Assembly (NCBI RefSeq): GCF_003752025.1
Contig: NZ_RJKR01000006.1
Location: 407,466 to 471,465, forward strand
Length of the DNA stretch: 64,000 nucleotides
Direction of reading: 5' to 3'
Source of the DNA: Curtobacterium sp. PhB115
Lineage (GTDB): Bacteria > Actinomycetota > Actinomycetes > Actinomycetales > Microbacteriaceae
A model generated the notes under the pieces. That model searched no databases, was not told the DNA's origin, and worked only from the letters and a program-made list of their open reading frames with translations. Position numbers and translations under genes: made by a program. This document shows positions 44,372-53,489 of the stretch, in pieces; positions within the stretch are counted from its first letter, which is position 1, and every line of letters begins with the position of its first letter.

Positions 44372-45952
44372 GTGACCGAACCAGACCACGAGCGCCGCCG
44401 TCCATCGACCACGCGACGCACCGTGCTCGCCGGGGGTGTCGGCCTCGGCATCGCGGGGGTCCTGGCAGCGTGCTCGCGCCCGACACCGTCGCCGTCACCG
44501 TCGTCGACGACCAGCTCGCCGGCGACCCCGTCGAGCAGCCCGACACCGACACCGACGCAGGAACCGACCGACGGCGGCCCGACCACCTGGAGTGCACTCG
44601 CAGCCGCCGTCTCGGGCAGCCTGCTCCGTCCGGGTTCGACCGGCTGGAACACCGCCCGGCTCGTCGAGAACCCGCGGTACGACGACGCCGACCCCCGGGG
44701 CATCCTGCGCGCCACGAGCGCCGAGGACGTGCAGGCCGGCCTCGCGTTCGCCCGGAACACGAACACCCCGGTGGCACTCCGCGCCGGAGGGCACTCGTAC
44801 ACGGGGTGGTCCGCCGGCGGCGCGAGCGGCACCGACGTCCCGCGGTCGCTGGTCATCAGCACGCAGGACCTGGACTCGGTCGAGCTCCACGACGACGACA
44901 CCGTCACGATCGGCCCCGGTGCCCAGCTCGGGGACGTCTACGCCACCCTGGCGAAGGCCGGACGAGCGATCGGCGCCGGCTCCTGCCCGACCGTCGGCAT
45001 CGGCGGCCTGACCCTCGGCGGTGGCGTCGGCGTGCTGGTCCGGTCCTTCGGGCTGACCTGCGACCAGCTCACCGGCGCGACGGTCGTCACCCCTGACGGC
45101 ACCGTGCACGAGGTGTCGGCGAGCGCCGATCCCGACCTGTTCTGGGCGTGCCGGGGCGGGGGCGGTGGAACCGTCGGCGTCGTCACCGCGCTGACGTACC
45201 GGACGCAGGCCGCGCCTCCAGTCCTGCTCTTCCGCATCACCTTCGCGTGGTCGGCCGCTGCTGCGGTCGTCAGCGCCTGGCAGGACTGGGCGCCCACCGC
45301 CGACCCGAAGCTGTGGTCGACGCTCAAGCTGCTGAACGGCTCGCGGCACACGGCACCGACGGTCACGGTGACGGGGGTCTGGACCGGATCGAAGGCGGGT
45401 GCAGACACCTCCGTCGACGGTTTCATCGACGCCACCGGGGCGAAGCCGCTCGCACACACGGCGCAGCAACTGACCTACGGTGCCGCGATGTCGACCCTGG
45501 CGGGCAAGGCGCAACGCGTCTCCCAATCGGCGACGTCGTCGATCGGCCGGTCGAAGCTGACCGACGCGCAGATCGACGTGCTGGTCGACCGGGCGGCCGC
45601 TGCCGGCGACGTCGACGGGAACCTCGAGGGCGGCGTCGCGCTCGACGCACTCGGCGGGGTCGTGGCGGACATCGGCCGGACCGACTCGGCGTTCCCGTGG
45701 CGAGCGGCGCTCATGACCGTGCAGTACACGGCGGTGTTCGCGGACGGGGCGGACCCGGCGCCGTTCGACGCGTACGTCCGGGGCTTCCGGAAGGCGATGC
45801 GGCCCGCGTGGGGTGACGCCGCATACGCGAACTACTGCGATGCGGCGATCACGGACCCGTCGGCGTACTTCGGCGACAACACCTCGCGACTGCACCGGAT
45901 CGCCGAGCAGGCCGACCCGTCGGGGGTGCTGGCGCAGCCGAACTGGGTGTGA
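44372..45952 (+). CDS. FAD-linked oxidase of the BBE family, Tat-exported lipoprotein
   Basis: 526-residue secreted flavoprotein. TTRRTVLAG with arginines 15-16 is a Tat motif and LAAC with cysteine 34 a lipobox, followed by an S/T/P-rich linker (35-66). The FAD-binding domain has GGHSYTGWS (histidine 141) and GSCPTVGIGG (cysteine 205), the two residues that bind FAD covalently in bicovalent berberine-bridge-type oxidases. The C-terminal BBE segment is NYCDAAITDPSAYFGDN. Probably oxidises sugars or alcohols outside the membrane. GTG start at 44372. Confidence 0.9.
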   Translation: MTEPDHERRRPSTTRRTVLAGGVGLGIAGVLAACSRPTPSPSPSSTTSSPATPSSSPTPTPTQEPTDGGPTTWSALAAAVSGSLLRPGSTGWNTARLVENPRYDDADPRGILRATSAEDVQAGLAFARNTNTPVALRAGGHSYTGWSAGGASGTDVPRSLVISTQDLDSVELHDDDTVTIGPGAQLGDVYATLAKAGRAIGAGSCPTVGIGGLTLGGGVGVLVRSFGLTCDQLTGATVVTPDGTVHEVSASADPDLFWACRGGGGGTVGVVTALTYRTQAAPPVLLFRITFAWSAAAAVVSAWQDWAPTADPKLWSTLKLLNGSRHTAPTVTVTGVWTGSKAGADTSVDGFIDATGAKPLAHTAQQLTYGAAMSTLAGKAQRVSQSATSSIGRSKLTDAQIDVLVDRAAAAGDVDGNLEGGVALDALGGVVADIGRTDSAFPWRAALMTVQYTAVFADGADPAPFDAYVRGFRKAMRPAWGDAAYANYCDAAITDPSAYFGDNTSRLHRIAEQADPSGVLAQPNWV

Positions 45953-45970
45953 GCCGGACTGCCTCCGCGC

Positions 45971-46040
45971 CCGACTTTCGGGCTGACCGACACTTCTCGC
46001 GTCCCGGGCCCCGTGAAGTGTCGCTCAGCCCGAAAACCGG
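45971..46040. repeat. Type C palindromic element, copy 2
   Basis: Arms 45971-45996 and 46015-46040 pair with few mismatches; cores TTTCGGGCTGACCGACACTT and the complement of TTTCGGGCTGAGCGACACTT. Located between two same-strand genes. Confidence 0.75.
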
Positions 46041-46078
46041 CACGGCCCCGAGCCGCGGCCCGCGCCTACGATGACCGC

Positions 46079-46666
46079 ATGGACATCGTCGACCTCGTGC
46101 TGCCGGACGCCGCCGCCTGGCGCTCCTGGCTCGACGGCCACGAGGGCGACCCCGACGGGGTGTGGCTCGTCCTCGCGAAGAAGGGCACGACCGACCCGAC
46201 GTCGATCACCTACGACCAGGCCCTCGACGAGGCCCTGTGCTCCGGCTGGATCGACGGGCAGAAGCGCGGCCGCGACGAGACCACGTTCCGGCAGCGGTTC
46301 ACCCCGCGGCGGAAGGCCTCGCTCTGGTCGCAGCGGAACATCGGACTCGTCGCCGCGCTCATCGCCGACGGCCGGATGCGCGACCGTGGCCAGGCCGAGA
46401 TCGACCGGGCGAAGGGCGACGGCCGGTGGGACCGCGCCTACGCCGGTGCCGCGACGGCCGAGGTGCCGACGGACCTGCAGGCCGCGCTCGACGCATCGCC
46501 GTCCGCAGCGGCGCTGTTCGCCGAGCTCGACCGGACCAACCGGTACGCGATCCTGCACCGGATCACGACGGCACCAAGCGCCACCGCCAGGAGCAACCGC
46601 CTGACGAAGCTCGTCGGGGGACTCGAGCGCGGCGAGACCCCGTACCCGCGTCCGGAGCGGCCGTAG
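46079..46666 (+). CDS. YdeI/OmpD-associated family protein (DUF1801-like)
   Basis: 195-residue protein matching the YdeI (bacteriocin-protection) family: [40 protein letters not shown] and [14 protein letters not shown] are its conserved blocks. Function is uncertain; family members are linked to protection from antimicrobial stress. ATG six bases after TACGAT (leaderless). The stop region is tandemly duplicated (24 bases). Confidence 0.88.
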   Translation: MDIVDLVLPDAAAWRSWLDGHEGDPDGVWLVLAKKGTTDPTSITYDQALDEALCSGWIDGQKRGRDETTFRQRFTPRRKASLWSQRNIGLVAALIADGRMRDRGQAEIDRAKGDGRWDRAYAGAATAEVPTDLQAALDASPSAAALFAELDRTNRYAILHRITTAPSATARSNRLTKLVGGLERGETPYPRPERP

Positions 46667-46692
46667 CGACCCCGTCCGGAGTGGCCGTAGCG
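46649..46692 (+). repeat. 24-base tandem duplication across the YdeI stop
   Basis: TCCGGAGCGGCCGTAGCG at 46651 recurs as TCCGGAGTGGCCGTAGCG at 46675, both copies holding the TAG stop in the same frame. Confidence 0.9.
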
Positions 46693-46745
46693 CCCGGGGG
46701 ACACCGACTCAGAAACCGGTCACGAGCGCGGCGTACACCGGGGAG

Positions 46746-47627
46746 ATGACCACTGGTACCGACACCACGAACACTCCTGCCACCGCCTCTGGCACCTTCC
46801 GCATCGGTGGCGACCTCGAGGTCCACCGCCTCGGCTACGGCACGATGCAGCTCACCGGCCCCGGCGTCTGGGGACCGCCGAAGGACCACGACGAGGCGAT
46901 CCGGGTCCTGAAGCGTGCCGTCGAGCTCGGCGTCGACTTCTTCGACACCGCGGACTCGTACGGCCCGTACGTCGCCGAGGAGCTCCTGCACGAGGCGCTG
47001 CACCCCTACGGCGACGACGTCGTCATCGCGACGAAGGCCGGACTCACCCGGACCGGCCCGAACGTCTGGCCGCCGGTCGGCCGCCCGGAGTACCTGCGGC
47101 AAGAGGCGGAGATGAGCCTCCGCCGCCTGGGCCTCGAGCGCATCGACCTGTTCCAGCTGCACCGCATCGACCCGAAGGTCCCGCTCGAGGACCAGGTCGG
47201 CGAGCTCAAGAAGCTGCAGGACGAGGGCAAGATCCGCCACATCGGCCTGTCCGAGGTCTCTGTCGACGAGGTCGAGGCGGCGCAGGAGATCGCCACGATC
47301 GTCTCCGTCCAGAACCTGTACAACCTGCAGAAGCGCGACGCCGAGGAGCTCCTCGACTGGTCGACGGAGCAGGGCATCGCGTTCATCCCGTGGTTCCCGC
47401 TGGCGACCGGTGGACTGACCGGCGAGGACTCGCCGCTCACCGAGATCGCCGAGCGGAAGGGTGCGACGCCGGCGCAGCTCGCCCTCGCGTGGCTGCTCAA
47501 GCGCTCGCCCGTCGTGCTGCCGATCCCCGGCACGTCGAGCGTCGCACACCTGGAGGACAACCTCGCCGGCGCGACGATCGAGCTGACCGACGACGAGTTC
47601 GAGGAGCTGTCGAAGCTGGGTTCCTGA
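46746..47627 (+). CDS. Aldo/keto reductase
   Basis: 293-residue NADPH-dependent oxidoreductase. Aspartate and tyrosine of the catalytic tetrad lie in [12 protein letters not shown], lysine in VIATKAGL and histidine in FQLHRIDP; the nucleotide clamp is [16 protein letters not shown]. Close in form to the PdxI/AKR family. A type B hairpin follows. Confidence 0.93.
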   Translation: MTTGTDTTNTPATASGTFRIGGDLEVHRLGYGTMQLTGPGVWGPPKDHDEAIRVLKRAVELGVDFFDTADSYGPYVAEELLHEALHPYGDDVVIATKAGLTRTGPNVWPPVGRPEYLRQEAEMSLRRLGLERIDLFQLHRIDPKVPLEDQVGELKKLQDEGKIRHIGLSEVSVDEVEAAQEIATIVSVQNLYNLQKRDAEELLDWSTEQGIAFIPWFPLATGGLTGEDSPLTEIAERKGATPAQLALAWLLKRSPVVLPIPGTSSVAHLEDNLAGATIELTDDEFEELSKLGS

Positions 47628-47668
47628 CCCCGGGTCGCGACCACGGGTCGCGAACGCGACGACCCCAC

Positions 47669-47710
47669 GGACGGGAGGCACGGTGCCAGCTGACACCGTG
47701 CCTCCCGTCC
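47669..47710. terminator. Type B hairpin, copy 6
   Basis: GGACGGGAGGCACGGTG and CACCGTGCCTCCCGTCC pair perfectly over 17 bases around CCAGCTGA. It closes the reductase gene ahead of the PadR promoter. Confidence 0.75.
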
Positions 47711-47745
47711 GCTCTTCTGCCCTGTCCAGATCCGCGCTTGCGCAC

Positions 47746-47775
47746 GCATACCGCGTATGTGCATACTCAGTATGT
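47746..47775. promoter_or_regulatory. Two abutting PadR-type operators
   Basis: GCATACCGCGTATGT (47746-47760) is followed directly by GCATACTCAGTATGT (47761-47775). Each is a CATAC-N3-GTATG palindrome. ATAC/GTAT dyads are typical of PadR-family operators, and the padR gene starts 31 bases later. Confidence 0.65.
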
Positions 47776-47805
47776 CCAAGGCGGACCGACGAGGGGGGAA
47801 GTGTC

Positions 47806-48408
47806 ATGAGCGTACGGATGGGCGTACTCGCGCTGCTGGTGGGGGGACCCGGCTACGGGTACCAGCTCCGGGGGGAGTTCGAGCACCGCACCGGCGGGAG
47901 CTGGCCGCTGAACATCGGCCAGGTCTACACGACCCTCGACCGCCTGGAACGCGACGGCCTCGTGGCCCGCGGCGACGCCGACGACGACGGCCACGTCGTC
48001 TACACGGCGACCGACGCGGGTCGCGAGGAAGTGTCGCGCTGGTTCAGCGAACCGGTGCCCGCGAAGCGCGGCCGCGACGAGCTGGCGATCAAGTTCGCGC
48101 TCGCCGTCACGGTGCCCGGCGTCGACGTCGCCCGCCTGGTGCAGGTGCAGCGCGGCGCCGCGATCCGGAACCTACAGGACCTGACCCGGCTCAAGCGCAC
48201 CACCGATCCGTCGTCGGACCTGGCGTGGTCGCTCGTCCTGGAGTCGATGGTGTTCCAGGCCGAGGCCGAGGTGCGGTGGCTCGACCACGTGGAGTCGAGT
48301 GTGGCGCGGTACCGACCGGACGAGCACCCGGCTGCCGGTTCCGATGCGTCAGCGTCGACTTCGGCGTCGACTTCCGCTTCCGCTTCCGTCGCGCGGAGTG
48401 CACGGTGA
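47806..48408 (+). CDS. PadR family transcriptional regulator
   Basis: 200-residue repressor. The winged helix (about 1-95) has VGGPGYGYQLRGEFEHRTGG, WPLNIGQVYTTLDRLERDGLV and the wing DGHVVYTATDAGRE, the PadR signature. A helical dimerisation part follows, then a low-complexity SAST repeat tail (about 178-197). ATG at 47806 overlaps nothing upstream; its stop overlaps the ABC ATPase GTG. Autoregulation through the two operators at 47746 and control of the downstream exporter are expected. Confidence 0.93.
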   Translation: MSVRMGVLALLVGGPGYGYQLRGEFEHRTGGSWPLNIGQVYTTLDRLERDGLVARGDADDDGHVVYTATDAGREEVSRWFSEPVPAKRGRDELAIKFALAVTVPGVDVARLVQVQRGAAIRNLQDLTRLKRTTDPSSDLAWSLVLESMVFQAEAEVRWLDHVESSVARYRPDEHPAAGSDASASTSASTSASASVARSAR

Positions 48409-49133
48409 GCGCCGCCCCGCTCCTCGAGCTCGACGCGGTCAGCGTGCACTACGGCACCGGTGCCAAGGCCGTCACCGCGCTGGCCGGCATCGACCTGACC
48501 GTGCAGCGCGGCGAGATGGTCGCCGTGATGGGCACCTCCGGCTCCGGCAAGTCCACGCTGCTCGCGTGCGCCGGCACCCTGCTGCCACCCACCAGTGGTG
48601 AAGTCGTCATCGACGGCGCCTTCGTCTCGGACCGTCCGGCGCGGGAGCTCGCAGCGCTCCGTCGACGGCTGGTCGGGTTCGTGTTCCAGGACTTCAACCT
48701 CATCCCCTCGCTCACCGCGGTCGAGAACGTGGCGCTGCCGCTCGAGCTCGACGGCTGGAAGGCGTCGCAGGCCCGTCGTGCCGCGGAACTCGCACTCGAC
48801 AACGTCGAGCTCGGCCACCGCACCGACGCCTACCCGGACGACCTGTCCGGCGGGCAGCAGCAGCGCGTCGCGATCGCACGCGGGGTCGTCGGCGAGCGCC
48901 GGCTGGTGCTCGCGGACGAACCCACCGGAGCGCTCGACTCGCAGACCGGCGAGGTCGTGCTCCGCATGCTCCGACGCCACGTCGACGCCGGCGCCGGAGC
49001 GCTGCTCGTGACGCACGACGCCCGGCACGCCGCGTGGGCGGACCGCATCGTCTTCCTGCGGGACGGCCGCGTGGTCGACGAGACCGTGTACTCGGGCGTC
49101 GAACTGGCGCTGTCGGACCGGACCGCCTCGTGA
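48405..49133 (+). CDS. ABC transporter ATP-binding protein (MacB/LolD-like)
   Basis: 242-residue ATPase. Walker A GTSGSGKST, signature LSGGQQQRVAIARGV, Walker B LVLADEPTGALD, switch LLVTHDARHAA. Start GTG at 48405 inside the padR stop; its own stop overlaps the permease GTG. Part of a padR-ATPase-permease operon typical of antimicrobial-responsive exporters. Confidence 0.93.
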   Translation: MSAAPLLELDAVSVHYGTGAKAVTALAGIDLTVQRGEMVAVMGTSGSGKSTLLACAGTLLPPTSGEVVIDGAFVSDRPARELAALRRRLVGFVFQDFNLIPSLTAVENVALPLELDGWKASQARRAAELALDNVELGHRTDAYPDDLSGGQQQRVAIARGVVGERRLVLADEPTGALDSQTGEVVLRMLRRHVDAGAGALLVTHDARHAAWADRIVFLRDGRVVDETVYSGVELALSDRTAS

Positions 49134-51949
49134 GCCGGCGTCGGCGTGCCGACGCCGGACGGACCCCGTTCGCACTGCGCCCGGCACTCCGGCTCGGTCG
49201 ACGGCTCGCGTTCGCGAAGGCCGGACGTGCTGCGCTCATCGTGGCGCTCATCGGCATCCCCACCGCGGGCTTCGCCGGCGTGGCCGTCGTCGTGCAGTCC
49301 ACGCAGCCGACCACCGCCGAGTCGCTCCGGTACGACCTCGGACACGCGGCGGCGCAGATGCGGGTGTCCGGTCCGGACCTGCCCGGCATGGTGCAGGACC
49401 CCGTCCAGTGGCAGTTCACGGACTCGAAGCGGAACAGTCCGGTGACGAAGGCCGACGAGGACTCCCCGTTCACGAACGTGCTGTCCCACGTGCCCGACGG
49501 CGCGCTCTCGATCCCGGTGGGCAGCACGCCGGTGGTGCTGAACGGCCCGAAGGGTCCCGTCGGGCTCACCGCGGACGAGGGCAGCGTCTGGGACTCCTCG
49601 CTCGACGGCCACTGGCGGGTGCTGCACGGCACCGCGCCGGCCGACCGGGACCAGCTCATGGTGACCCCGGCGACCCTCGACCGGCTCGGCGCGGAGATCG
49701 GCGACACCGTCGACCTCGTCGACCCGGTCACGAAGCGCTTCACGATCACCGGCACGATGCGGGACCTCGGCACGGACCCCGATGCGCAGGGCGTCTTCCT
49801 GCCGTGGGGCACCACGCTGTCGACCACCGACACGACCGACGACGTCGGACTGTCCGACGTGTCGGTGTACCTGCCGACCGACGCCCCGACCTGGTCCGAG
49901 ATCCGGGCCCTCAACGCGCACGGGATCGTGGTGCAGTCGCGCCCAGTCGTGCTCGACCCGCCCGACGCTCGCCTGCCCGGCGGGCAGATGAGCTCCTCGA
50001 TCGGCTGGTACCTCGGTGCGATGGCCCTGCTCGGCGTGTTCGCGATGTTCGAGGTCGCGCTCCTCGCCGGCGCCGCGTTCCTGGTCGGCACGCGGGCGGA
50101 CACCCGTTCGTACGCGATCGTCACGAGCGTCGGCGGCGACAAGCGGTTCGTCCGGGCGATCGTCGCCGGGTCCGGCCTGGTGCTCGGCGTGACCGGTGCG
50201 GTGCTCGGCGCGGCCGTCGGCACCGTCGTCGGCGTCATCGCGTACCGGGTGATCGACAACGGCAACGTGACGACGTTCCCCGGCCTGCACGTGCCCCCGG
50301 TCCTGCTGCTGTCCATCGCCGCCGCCGGGGTACTCGCCGGCCTCGTGTCCGCGCTCGTCGCCGCACGGTCCGCGACCCGGATCAACGTGCTCGCGGCCCT
50401 CCGCGGTTCGCTCCGACCGGTGACCCCCAGCCGTCCCGCGCAGCGCCGTCGTCGGATCTGGGGACCGGTGCTCGTCGTCGCCGGCGCCGTCATGACGCTC
50501 GCGTGCGGCGTGGGCGTGCTCATGCTCAACGACCGCCCCGTGCAGGAGGACCACCTGGCGTGGGTCGTCGGCGCCGGTGTCGCCCTCGGACCGTGCCTCA
50601 TGCAGCTCGGCATCGCGATCTGCTCACCGTGGCTGCTCGCACTCGTGGCGCGGATCGCCGGCCACCTCGGCCTGTCCGCACGGCTCGCCGCACGGGACGC
50701 CCGCCGGAACCCGGTCCGGACGGTCCCCGTGCTCGCCAGTGTGATGAGCGTGGTGTTCGTCGCCTCCGTCGTCATCACCTGGAGCGCGTCGAGCCACGCC
50801 CAGTACGTCCGCGGGTACGAGTACGCCACGGCGGTCGGCGTCGCCACGACCGAGGTCCAGATGACCGACGAGGACGGAGCGAGCGCCGGGCACGACGCGG
50901 CGCTGACGGCACACGCTGCCAAGGTCGTCGGCGGTGTGCTCGACCAGGACCGCATCCGGGTGCTCGGTGTCACGGACGGCGGTGCTGGCGACGACCCCGC
51001 GACGGTGACGATCCCGCACCGGTGGTCCGGCCACGACTGCCCGACGACCGACACCACGTCCTGCTCGATCTACCTGGAGAGCGGGGACTCGATGGCCCCG
51101 CACATCTGGACGGGCACCGTCGACGACTACGCCGTGCTCACCGGCCACCGGCCCTCGTCGGCGGTTCGCGACGCGCTCGAGGGCGGGCAGGCCGTGTCGC
51201 TCTGGCCGGAGTACGCCCGCGACGGCGCCGTCCGCATCGACACCTTCCACGACCGCACGTGGGAGAGCCCGACGATCACCGAGCGCACCCAGCCCGATGC
51301 GAGCGTGTCGATCCCGGCCGTCCTCGACGTCCAGTCGCCGCGGATCCAGGTCGGCGTCTTCATGACGAAGGCGACGGCAGCGCACTACGGCGTCCCGGCC
51401 GTCGACGGCATGCTCGTGACGCAACTGGCCGGCGAGATCACCCCGGAGCAGTGGGACGAGCTGAGCTCCGCGTGGCAGAGCTTCGGCGGCTCGGACCGCG
51501 ACCGGTGGTACGGACCCCAGTTCTTCTACGAGGCCGGTCCGGTCGACAGCGGGGCCATCATCCGGGCGATCGTGCTCGCCCTGGCCGCCGCCGTGACGAT
51601 CGGTGCGACGGCGGTGGCCATCGGACTCGCCCGCTCGGACGGCCGACGCGACGACGAGGTGCTCGACGCGATCGGTGCGGCACCACGGCTCCGGCGTCGG
51701 GTCTCCACGTGGCAGGCGGCGATCCTGGCGTCGGTCGGCGCGGTGATCGGGACGCTCCTCGGGCTCCTGCCGATCCGTGCGCTGACCCTGCGGTTCGGTG
51801 ACGGGCCGGTCGGCACGAGCCACATGCCGTTCGTGCCGGACTGGCCGGTGCTGGCGCTGCTCGCGATCGGTCTGCCGATCCTGGTCTCGGCCGGGGCGTG
51901 GCTGACCGCGCACGGTCGGCGTCGCGTCGCGGTGCGTCGGGCGCACTGA
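49130..51949 (+). CDS. Large FtsX-like ABC permease
   Basis: 939-residue permease with two FtsX modules: a first helix (AALIVALIGIPTAGFAGVAVVV), a large outer domain (about 60-280), helices about 295-420 with VTSVGGDKRFVRAIVAGSG, two middle helices, a second start (ARDARRNPVRTVPVLASVMS) and outer domain, and C-terminal helices with LARSDGRRDDEVLDAIGAAP. This ten-helix type pairs with the ATPase upstream to export peptides, drugs or envelope lipids. The stop lies in a 56-base tandem duplication. Confidence 0.9.
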   Translation: MSRRRRADAGRTPFALRPALRLGRRLAFAKAGRAALIVALIGIPTAGFAGVAVVVQSTQPTTAESLRYDLGHAAAQMRVSGPDLPGMVQDPVQWQFTDSKRNSPVTKADEDSPFTNVLSHVPDGALSIPVGSTPVVLNGPKGPVGLTADEGSVWDSSLDGHWRVLHGTAPADRDQLMVTPATLDRLGAEIGDTVDLVDPVTKRFTITGTMRDLGTDPDAQGVFLPWGTTLSTTDTTDDVGLSDVSVYLPTDAPTWSEIRALNAHGIVVQSRPVVLDPPDARLPGGQMSSSIGWYLGAMALLGVFAMFEVALLAGAAFLVGTRADTRSYAIVTSVGGDKRFVRAIVAGSGLVLGVTGAVLGAAVGTVVGVIAYRVIDNGNVTTFPGLHVPPVLLLSIAAAGVLAGLVSALVAARSATRINVLAALRGSLRPVTPSRPAQRRRRIWGPVLVVAGAVMTLACGVGVLMLNDRPVQEDHLAWVVGAGVALGPCLMQLGIAICSPWLLALVARIAGHLGLSARLAARDARRNPVRTVPVLASVMSVVFVASVVITWSASSHAQYVRGYEYATAVGVATTEVQMTDEDGASAGHDAALTAHAAKVVGGVLDQDRIRVLGVTDGGAGDDPATVTIPHRWSGHDCPTTDTTSCSIYLESGDSMAPHIWTGTVDDYAVLTGHRPSSAVRDALEGGQAVSLWPEYARDGAVRIDTFHDRTWESPTITERTQPDASVSIPAVLDVQSPRIQVGVFMTKATAAHYGVPAVDGMLVTQLAGEITPEQWDELSSAWQSFGGSDRDRWYGPQFFYEAGPVDSGAIIRAIVLALAAAVTIGATAVAIGLARSDGRRDDEVLDAIGAAPRLRRRVSTWQAAILASVGAVIGTLLGLLPIRALTLRFGDGPVGTSHMPFVPDWPVLALLAIGLPILVSAGAWLTAHGRRRVAVRRAH

Positions 51950-52041
51950 CGCCTGCGGGCCCGGGGTCCGGTCAGGCGCCGGGCTCGGCGCGTCGGGCGC
52001 ACTGACGCCTGCGGGCCCGGGGTCCGGTCAGGCGCCGGGCT
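51934..52041. repeat. 56-base tandem duplication at a convergent gene junction
   Basis: The unit starting GCGTCGGGCGCACTGACGCC at 51934 repeats from 51990, with 52 bases shared exactly. Copy 1 contains the permease stop, copy 2 contains the stop of the minus-strand DUF2269 gene, and each copy carries duplicates of both gene ends. Confidence 0.95.
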
Positions 52042-52465
52042 GCACGACCATCAGCACGGCGACGGCGACCCACACCAGGTTGAACAGGCCGACGAGCGCC
52101 GCGAGCTTCCGCGGCGACCGCTCGGTACCGTTGCCGCGCAGGACCTCCCGCTGTTCCGGCAGCACCCACAGTGCGAGGACCGCCGCGGCGACGACGGTGA
52201 GCCCGATCGAGACGAGGAGCCAGGCCTCGTCGAGCGCGCCGACCTCGAACGCGAGTGCCATCCCGAACGTGGGCACCGCCAGCGAGACGATCGAGTAGAC
52301 GTGGCAGATCCGGTGCAGGACCCGGGCGACCGCTCGTGCGCCCTGGTCGTCCGGATCGGCGACGAGCGCCCGCGCCGGCTTCGCGAACATGCCCCCGGCG
52401 ACCGCGACGGGTCCGAGGGTGAGCAGCGCCGCCAGGACGTGCACGGTGAGGAGGACGCTGAACAT
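52028..52465 (-). CDS. DUF2269-like membrane protein
   Basis: 145-residue protein with four helices (LLTVHVLAALLTLGPVAVAGG, SIVSLAVPTFGMALAFE, LLVSIGLTVVAAAVLALWVL, LVGLFNLVWVAVAVLMVV). The pattern matches DUF2269, a membrane family of unknown function. ATG at 52465 seven bases after TAGGCT (leaderless). Its promoter faces the ArsR-like gene and shares a TGCAAAGA-rich region. Confidence 0.82.
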   Translation of the reverse strand: MFSVLLTVHVLAALLTLGPVAVAGGMFAKPARALVADPDDQGARAVARVLHRICHVYSIVSLAVPTFGMALAFEVGALDEAWLLVSIGLTVVAAAVLALWVLPEQREVLRGNGTERSPRKLAALVGLFNLVWVAVAVLMVVQPGA

Positions 52466-52515
52466 CCGGACCAGCCTAGAGCTCCACGCGAGGGGCGGCA
52501 GCCGGTCACCACAAG

Positions 52516-52561
52516 TGCAAAGACACCGCTGCAAACATATGGTTGCAAAGACTTCTTTGCA
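52516..52561. promoter_or_regulatory. ArsR-like operator cluster (TGCAAAGA repeats)
   Basis: TGCAAAGACTTCTTTGCA at 52544-52561 is a perfect palindrome of eight-base arms, and half-sites TGCAAAGA (52516) and TGCAAAC (52530) lie upstream. The cluster spans the gap between two divergent starts and abuts the -10 TACGCT (52566). Confidence 0.6.
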
Positions 52562-52577
52562 GTCGTACGCTCGGAAC

Positions 52578-53171
52578 ATGGCAACCGAATCTCGCGTCCT
52601 CGACCTGCCGTCGATGAAGGCCCTGAGCCACCCGCTGCGCTCACAGCTCTTCAACGAGCTCGCTGCGCACGGTCCGGCGACGGCCACGACGCTCGCCGAG
52701 AAGGTCGGTGAATCAACCGGCTCAACCAGTTACCACCTCCGCCAACTCGAGAAACACGGCTTCATCGAAGAAGCAGTGGGACGCGGCACGGGCCGGGAAC
52801 GCTGGTGGCGCCGCACCCCGGTCGCCGTGCACTCCGGCGGCACGGACGGCCCGCAGTCGCCGGCCGGCATCGCCGCGGCGAGACTGCTCGCATCGGGATC
52901 GAACGAGTTCTCGGAGCAGGTGATCCGCGAGTTCATCGCGCGCGACCAGGAGACGATGTCCCCGGGCTGGCGCGACGCGAGCGATCTGTCGGTCGCGATC
53001 CTCCGCCTGACGCCCCCGGAGGTCCGCGAGCTGATGGACGGCATCCACGCACACATCGACACATTCCGCCAACGGCATGTCCTCGACGACGACAGCGATC
53101 CGGAAACGGAACGCGTCTTCGTCCGGCTCGCGGCGGTCCCGATCTTCGACGACGAAAGGCACGACTCATGA
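52578..53171 (+). CDS. ArsR-like helix-turn-helix regulator
   Basis: 197-residue regulator. The winged helix has MKALSHPLRSQLFNELAAHG, ATTLAEKVGESTGSTSYHLRQLEKHGFIEE (in parts) and the wing GRGTGRERWWRR, the HTH_20/ArsR form, without metal-binding cysteines. The C-terminal part is helical and acidic. ATG six bases after TACGCT. It overlaps a 78-residue gene by four bases and likely represses itself and the DUF2269 gene. Confidence 0.88.
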   Translation: MATESRVLDLPSMKALSHPLRSQLFNELAAHGPATATTLAEKVGESTGSTSYHLRQLEKHGFIEEAVGRGTGRERWWRRTPVAVHSGGTDGPQSPAGIAAARLLASGSNEFSEQVIREFIARDQETMSPGWRDASDLSVAILRLTPPEVRELMDGIHAHIDTFRQRHVLDDDSDPETERVFVRLAAVPIFDDERHDS

Positions 53172-53404
53172 GCGCCGCACTCCACCTCACCGAGGTCGGC
53201 CCGGTCGAACGGACCGCCCACCGCATCGGGCTCGCCCTGCTCCGTTGGAGCGAGTCACGGGCCGCACGCGTCCACCCCGGACAGCGATCGGCGACGGTCG
53301 CCGAGCGGACGTCCGCGCGGCTCGCACACGAGGAACGCGACGCCCTGGAGGCACGACACCGTCACTGGGACGAGCTCACCGCCGCCACGCCCCGGCTTCG
53401 CTGA
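53168..53404 (+). CDS. Small hypothetical protein
   Basis: 78 residues, charged and helical, with AHRIGLALLRWSESRAAR near the start and many arginines and histidines. No family recognised. Its ATG overlaps the ArsR-like stop (ATGA), so it is translated with the regulator and may modulate it (inference). Confidence 0.6.
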   Translation: MSAALHLTEVGPVERTAHRIGLALLRWSESRAARVHPGQRSATVAERTSARLAHEERDALEARHRHWDELTAATPRLR

Positions 53405-53416
53405 CCCCGCTCACTT

Positions 53417-53469
53417 CGTGAGCAGGAATGGTCGGGTCACAGGACGGGACCCGACCATTCCTGCTCACG
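53417..53469. repeat. Type A palindrome, copy 3
   Basis: Arms 53417-53438 and 53448-53469 pair at all 22 positions around a nine-base loop; GGAAT replaces GAAAT of copy 2, with the opposite arm changed to match. Located between convergent genes. Confidence 0.9.
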
Positions 53470-53489
53470 ATGCCGGTCGGGGAGCCGCA

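Noticed and set aside
49408..51801. 797-codon frame inside the large FtsX permease
   Set aside because: Out-of-frame shadow of the permease, which itself shows proper membrane helices and family motifs.
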